Below, piece after piece: positions 5,918 to 8,459 of a stretch of 8,459 nucleotides of DNA. The notes below the pieces were generated by a model that was given only the letters and a program-made list of their open reading frames with translations, made no database searches and was not told the DNA's origin. This DNA is from Deltaproteobacteria bacterium (GTDB taxonomy: Bacteria > Bdellovibrionota > UBA1018). The position numbers were made by a program, and so were the translations under genes. The stretch covers positions 1-8,459 of the forward strand of contig JABDFB010000094.1 of NCBI GenBank assembly GCA_013286765.1, given 5' to 3'. Numbering within the stretch: the stretch's first letter is position 1; each line of letters starts with the position of its first letter.

Positions 5918-6953
5918 AACCCGTTTCAAGTGGCACAGCTCTAAAACCGGCCGTTGCTCCTTGTGATTTGTATCGGAAGTAAACGAGTCCACCAACTGCG
6001 GCCATAGAAATCGAAACTACCGCGTACATACTGTAAACATCTGCACCACGAGGGTAATTCAATAAGCTGAAAAAATATAGAAAAGCGACATTACCGGTGC
6101 CAATTCCGGCTGGTCCAATTGGTACTGCCGTAATTAATAAACCCAAGGGGACAATAATATACACAGAAAGTAAAGATAGCGGGCCTGGCTGAATTGCCAA
6201 TGCAAATTGATAACACATCCAACCAAACATCAAATGGATGCTGATTGAGAGCCCCAGAACGTAAACGATCGTCATTCGATGGTGATGATAATGCCGAAGG
6301 CTCTCGTAAATTCTAGAAAACACCGCAAATCGCGGAAACGATTTTTCGATTTGATGAAAAAAGTAAAGCAGAGGGTCGTGCTTTTCCTTAACAAGAAAAA
6401 GATAACTGTAAAAGATGGCAACAGCGGAGGCAGCCATAATCATAAATATTTGAATCGCCTTGAGCAGCGGTGAATGTAGAAACGACCGAAAACCCAGTAG
6501 CAAAGCACTCGCCGAAATAAAGACCAACGCTGATAATCCGACTACACGATCAAAGAGAATACTGCCGAAGGCCCGGCTTTTGGCGGAAGGCACTTCCTTT
6601 CCAATGTAAAAGGCTTTAACAAAGTCTCCACTTACAGCCCCTGGTAAAGCGATATTGAAGAAGTTTCCGATTAGGGTCAATTCTGCCACTTGCTTCCAAG
6701 ACAAACGGATATTCTGTGCTCGAAGTAGAAGTTGCCAACGAATAATTCCTAGTACTGTAGCAACAATTAGGGCTCCTATGGCAGGGAGAATTCGATCTAG
6801 TCGTGTAAAGGCCTGCTGTGTGGCTTTGAGCGATAGAAAGCCTTTTGACGCTAAAAAATAGAGTAGCAGCCCAACTGCCGATAATTTAACCAATAGAATG
6901 ACCCGCCCACGCAAGGCGGAATTAGCACGAGTCTCTGTATTTACTTTATTCAT
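5916..6953 (-). CDS. UPF0104 / LPG-synthase-type transmembrane (flippase-like) protein
   Basis: This is a 345-aa inner-membrane protein of the family that includes the membrane region of lysylphosphatidylglycerol synthase MprF. About eight or nine helices are visible (roughly 18-36, 56-76, 90-106, 138-156, 166-187, 228-248, 260-280, 285-298 and 306-326). Family motifs are RWQLLLRAQ (72-80), IGNFFNIALPGAVSGDFVKA (95-114), FDRVVGL (134-140) and PIGPAGIGTGNVAF (278-291). There is no cytosolic aminoacyl-transferase domain, so a lysyl-transfer role is not supported; movement or modification of a lipid or glycolipid is the usual inference. A His-rich loop, HYHHH, is at 221-225. ATG 6953 overlaps the amidotransferase stop by 8 nt (ATGAATAA), indicating translational coupling; a GAGGAA lies 11 nt upstream. 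Confidence 0.9.
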   Translation of the reverse strand: MNKVNTETRANSALRGRVILLVKLSAVGLLLYFLASKGFLSLKATQQAFTRLDRILPAIGALIVATVLGIIRWQLLLRAQNIRLSWKQVAELTLIGNFFNIALPGAVSGDFVKAFYIGKEVPSAKSRAFGSILFDRVVGLSALVFISASALLLGFRSFLHSPLLKAIQIFMIMAASAVAIFYSYLFLVKEKHDPLLYFFHQIEKSFPRFAVFSRIYESLRHYHHHRMTIVYVLGLSISIHLMFGWMCYQFALAIQPGPLSLLSVYIIVPLGLLITAVPIGPAGIGTGNVAFLYFFSLLNYPRGADVYSMYAVVSISMAAVGGLVYFRYKSQGATAGFRAVPLETG

Positions 6954-7632
6954 TTTGAAGAAAATTCCTCATCAGCGTTTGAGCAATCCGCCCATCATAG
7001 AGCTGACTGCCTTTTCCAATATTTAATAAAGGAACATCCGGCCCTTTTTTCATCTTTTGTTTAAGTATCTCCTCGCCTTCCTGATCCGTTTTCTCCGGAT
7101 GAAATTGGATTCCAAAGGCGGGATAGCCTTCCAACTGGCAGGCTTGGATAGCGCATTGATCCGATTCCGCTAGTTTGGTGAAAGATCGGGGCAAAGTCGC
7201 TACTTCTTCATAATGAGACGAAAACGTATGAAATTCCGAAGGCATTTGGTGAAAAATCGGCGATTGATGGGTTACTTTTATTTTGGTCCAGCCAAATTCG
7301 GGCGATTTTGCTTTTCTAAGAAGTTCTCTTTCGCCCAGAGCTCGTGCTAACATTTGATGTCCAAAACAAACACCCAAATACGGAACTCTTTCGTTAATCG
7401 TTTTTCGAATAAATGCTAACAGTGAATCGATCCACGGATCAAGCGAAAGACAGGAGGTAATAGACCCGGACACAATTACTCGATCGAAAGCCTTAGGGTC
7501 GTCTGGCAAATCGCCTTCCGGCGCGCGGCGTACGTAAACCGTTGAATCGCCTTCCTGTCGTGCAATTCGACAGAGCTCTGGCGATCCAAAGGACTTGGGT
7601 TCCATGGTGTTGTCGATAATTAAGATCTTCAC
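6946..7632 (-). CDS. Stand-alone class I glutamine amidotransferase
   Basis: This 228-aa protein is a class I (triad) glutamine amidotransferase that releases ammonia from glutamine. The nucleophile is Cys89 in GVCFGHQMLA (87-96), with His178 and Glu180 in GIQFHPEK (174-181); the oxyanion-side loop is VSGSITS (54-60). It resembles the GATase domain of GMP synthase, but no ATP pyrophosphatase or other synthetase domain is fused or encoded next to it, so it is not guaA. The acceptor is unknown; proteins of this sort are often annotated as GMP-synthase-like. The start is GTG 7632, two nt after the glycosyltransferase stop, with AAGGA 12 nt upstream, so it is in the same operon. That placement suggests amidation or amination of an envelope glycan or lipid precursor, which is inference only. 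Confidence 0.9.
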   Translation of the reverse strand: MKILIIDNTMEPKSFGSPELCRIARQEGDSTVYVRRAPEGDLPDDPKAFDRVIVSGSITSCLSLDPWIDSLLAFIRKTINERVPYLGVCFGHQMLARALGERELLRKAKSPEFGWTKIKVTHQSPIFHQMPSEFHTFSSHYEEVATLPRSFTKLAESDQCAIQACQLEGYPAFGIQFHPEKTDQEGEEILKQKMKKGPDVPLLNIGKGSQLYDGRIAQTLMRNFLQNE

Positions 7633-7634
7633 GT

Positions 7635-8441
7635 TTAGATTTTTTCCTTGCCCCTAACCCTAATTCGATCTTCAAACAAAAAAGCGTACTTTAAAAACAT
7701 ACTATATGCTGCGTTGACAGAGATAATAAACCCCGCCAGGCCGTCCAAAAAACCGCGTTTGAGGAAATACGTTTCAGCAAATTTTCCTAATGGTTTGAAA
7801 ATCATTAAAAAAATACTTGCCGTGCGCCCTTTTGCTTCTAGATTAGCTCGCAATTCGGCAGAGCCCAGCTTTGCGAATTTTAAATTAGTGAGTACTTGAT
7901 CCTCAATGCTATGAAAAGCTTCGTGATAAAGTGGCTCTTTCAAACTATCAGTCCTACCTTTGACTAAGAGTTGTTCATGCACCTGCGGTTCAGACCAAGC
8001 AGCAGCTCCGCGTTTAACGAGCCGGACGAGCCTATTTGGGTACCACCCTCCGTGCCGAATCCATTTTCCCATATAAAAAGTTTTTCTGGGAACATCAAAA
8101 CCGCAAATATCGAGTTTCTCTGAATCCACCTGGCGTACGGAATGTCGAATCTCCCGTTCCAGTTCTGGAGTTACCCGCTCATCGGCATCAATATTGAGAA
8201 CCCAGTCATGCATGGCCTGTTTGTGCGCAAAGTTTTTTTGTTGCCCATACCCTAACCAGGGCTGATGAAAAACGCGAGCCCCCATTTTTTGTGCAATCTC
8301 AGCCGTTCTATCTGAACTGCCCGAATCCACAACAATAACCTCGTCCGCCCATTGGACACTCTGAATCGCTTGTGCGATGTTATGCTCCTCGTTCAAGGTA
8401 ATAATCGTAACACTCAGATGCGGGGAAGGTGGCGATTTCAT
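7635..8441 (-). CDS. GT2 glycosyltransferase, WaaE/KdtX-like (LPS core type)
   Basis: This 268-aa protein is a family 2 glycosyltransferase of the WaaE/KdtX group, which adds a beta-glucose to the inner core of lipopolysaccharide in enterobacteria; the acceptor here may differ. Visible motifs are LSVTIITLNEEHNI (9-22), WADEVIVVDSGSSD (31-44, nucleotide-sugar binding), the metal-binding DAD at 85-87 within NIDADERV, RHGGWYPNRLVRL (129-141), and VHE (154-156) followed by LYHEAFHS (171-178). The C-terminal hydrophobic segment, about 221-256, probably docks the enzyme on the inner face of the inner membrane. Start ATG 8441 is the earliest possible: an in-frame TGA lies at 8451-8453 on the minus strand. 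No Shine-Dalgarno is visible in the 18 nt left of the window. It is the first visible gene of the GT2-amidotransferase-flippase-like cluster; further operon members may lie beyond the right edge. Confidence 0.92.
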   Translation of the reverse strand: MKSPPSPHLSVTIITLNEEHNIAQAIQSVQWADEVIVVDSGSSDRTAEIAQKMGARVFHQPWLGYGQQKNFAHKQAMHDWVLNIDADERVTPELEREIRHSVRQVDSEKLDICGFDVPRKTFYMGKWIRHGGWYPNRLVRLVKRGAAAWSEPQVHEQLLVKGRTDSLKEPLYHEAFHSIEDQVLTNLKFAKLGSAELRANLEAKGRTASIFLMIFKPLGKFAETYFLKRGFLDGLAGFIISVNAAYSMFLKYAFLFEDRIRVRGKEKI

Positions 8442-8459
8442 AGATGATAGTCAGATTAT

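Noticed and set aside
5916..6953. MprF lysylphosphatidylglycerol synthase call
   Set aside because: The cytosolic aminoacyl-transferase domain is missing; only the membrane-region homology is visible.
6946..7632. GMP synthase (guaA) call for the amidotransferase
   Set aside because: The ATP-pyrophosphatase and dimerisation domains are absent and the neighbour is a membrane protein, so only the GATase activity is supported.
7648..7899. 83-codon plus-strand frame antisense to the glycosyltransferase C-terminus
   Set aside because: Shadow of a confident GT2 gene; no motif or Shine-Dalgarno.

Overview
The window reads as an ordinary, densely packed bacterial chromosome segment of roughly balanced base composition (judged by eye). 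A WaaE-like lipopolysaccharide-core-type glycosyltransferase and an exported neutral ceramidase point to a Gram-negative host. The gene mix would suit Bdellovibrionota or a related delta-proteobacterial-type lineage, but no marker here fixes the taxon and this placement is a weak inference. I see no rRNA, tRNA, CRISPR array, insertion sequence, integrase, phage gene or origin.

Layout. At the left is an unrecognised 180-residue protein (80-622, +), followed 54 nt later by a full-length exported neutral ceramidase (677-2668, +). The ceramidase converges, with an 8-bp overlap of stop ends, on a MgtC-domain/DUF4010 membrane protein (2661-4082, -). A 60-nt divergent spacer (4083-4142), which holds an imperfect inverted repeat, separates this from a 195-residue ferritin-like protein (4143-4730, +) with a complete set of di-iron ligand motifs. 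That gene overlaps tail-to-tail by 78 bp with a short RecQ-type helicase (4653-5855, -); the shared DNA encodes the helicase's zinc-binding cysteines. The right third is a tight minus-strand cluster read from right to left: GT2 glycosyltransferase (8441-7635), stand-alone class I glutamine amidotransferase (7632-6946) and UPF0104/LPG-synthase-type multi-pass membrane protein (6953-5916). Gaps there are 2 nt and an 8-nt overlap. The RecQ gene follows 60 nt downstream on the same strand.

How the genes may work together. The GT2, amidotransferase and membrane protein are almost certainly co-transcribed and probably act on one envelope glycan or lipid: sugar addition at the inner membrane, an ammonia-dependent step, and a lipid/glycolipid membrane step. 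The actual product is unknown. The ceramidase acts outside the cytoplasm on sphingolipids, either host/prey-derived or the cell's own. The MgtC/DUF4010 protein, ferritin-like protein and helicase have no obvious pathway link to each other.

Nothing here is a clearly new multi-gene system. The points most worth a second look are the three-gene envelope cluster, the unnamed di-iron protein, and its codon-phased antisense overlap with the helicase zinc site.
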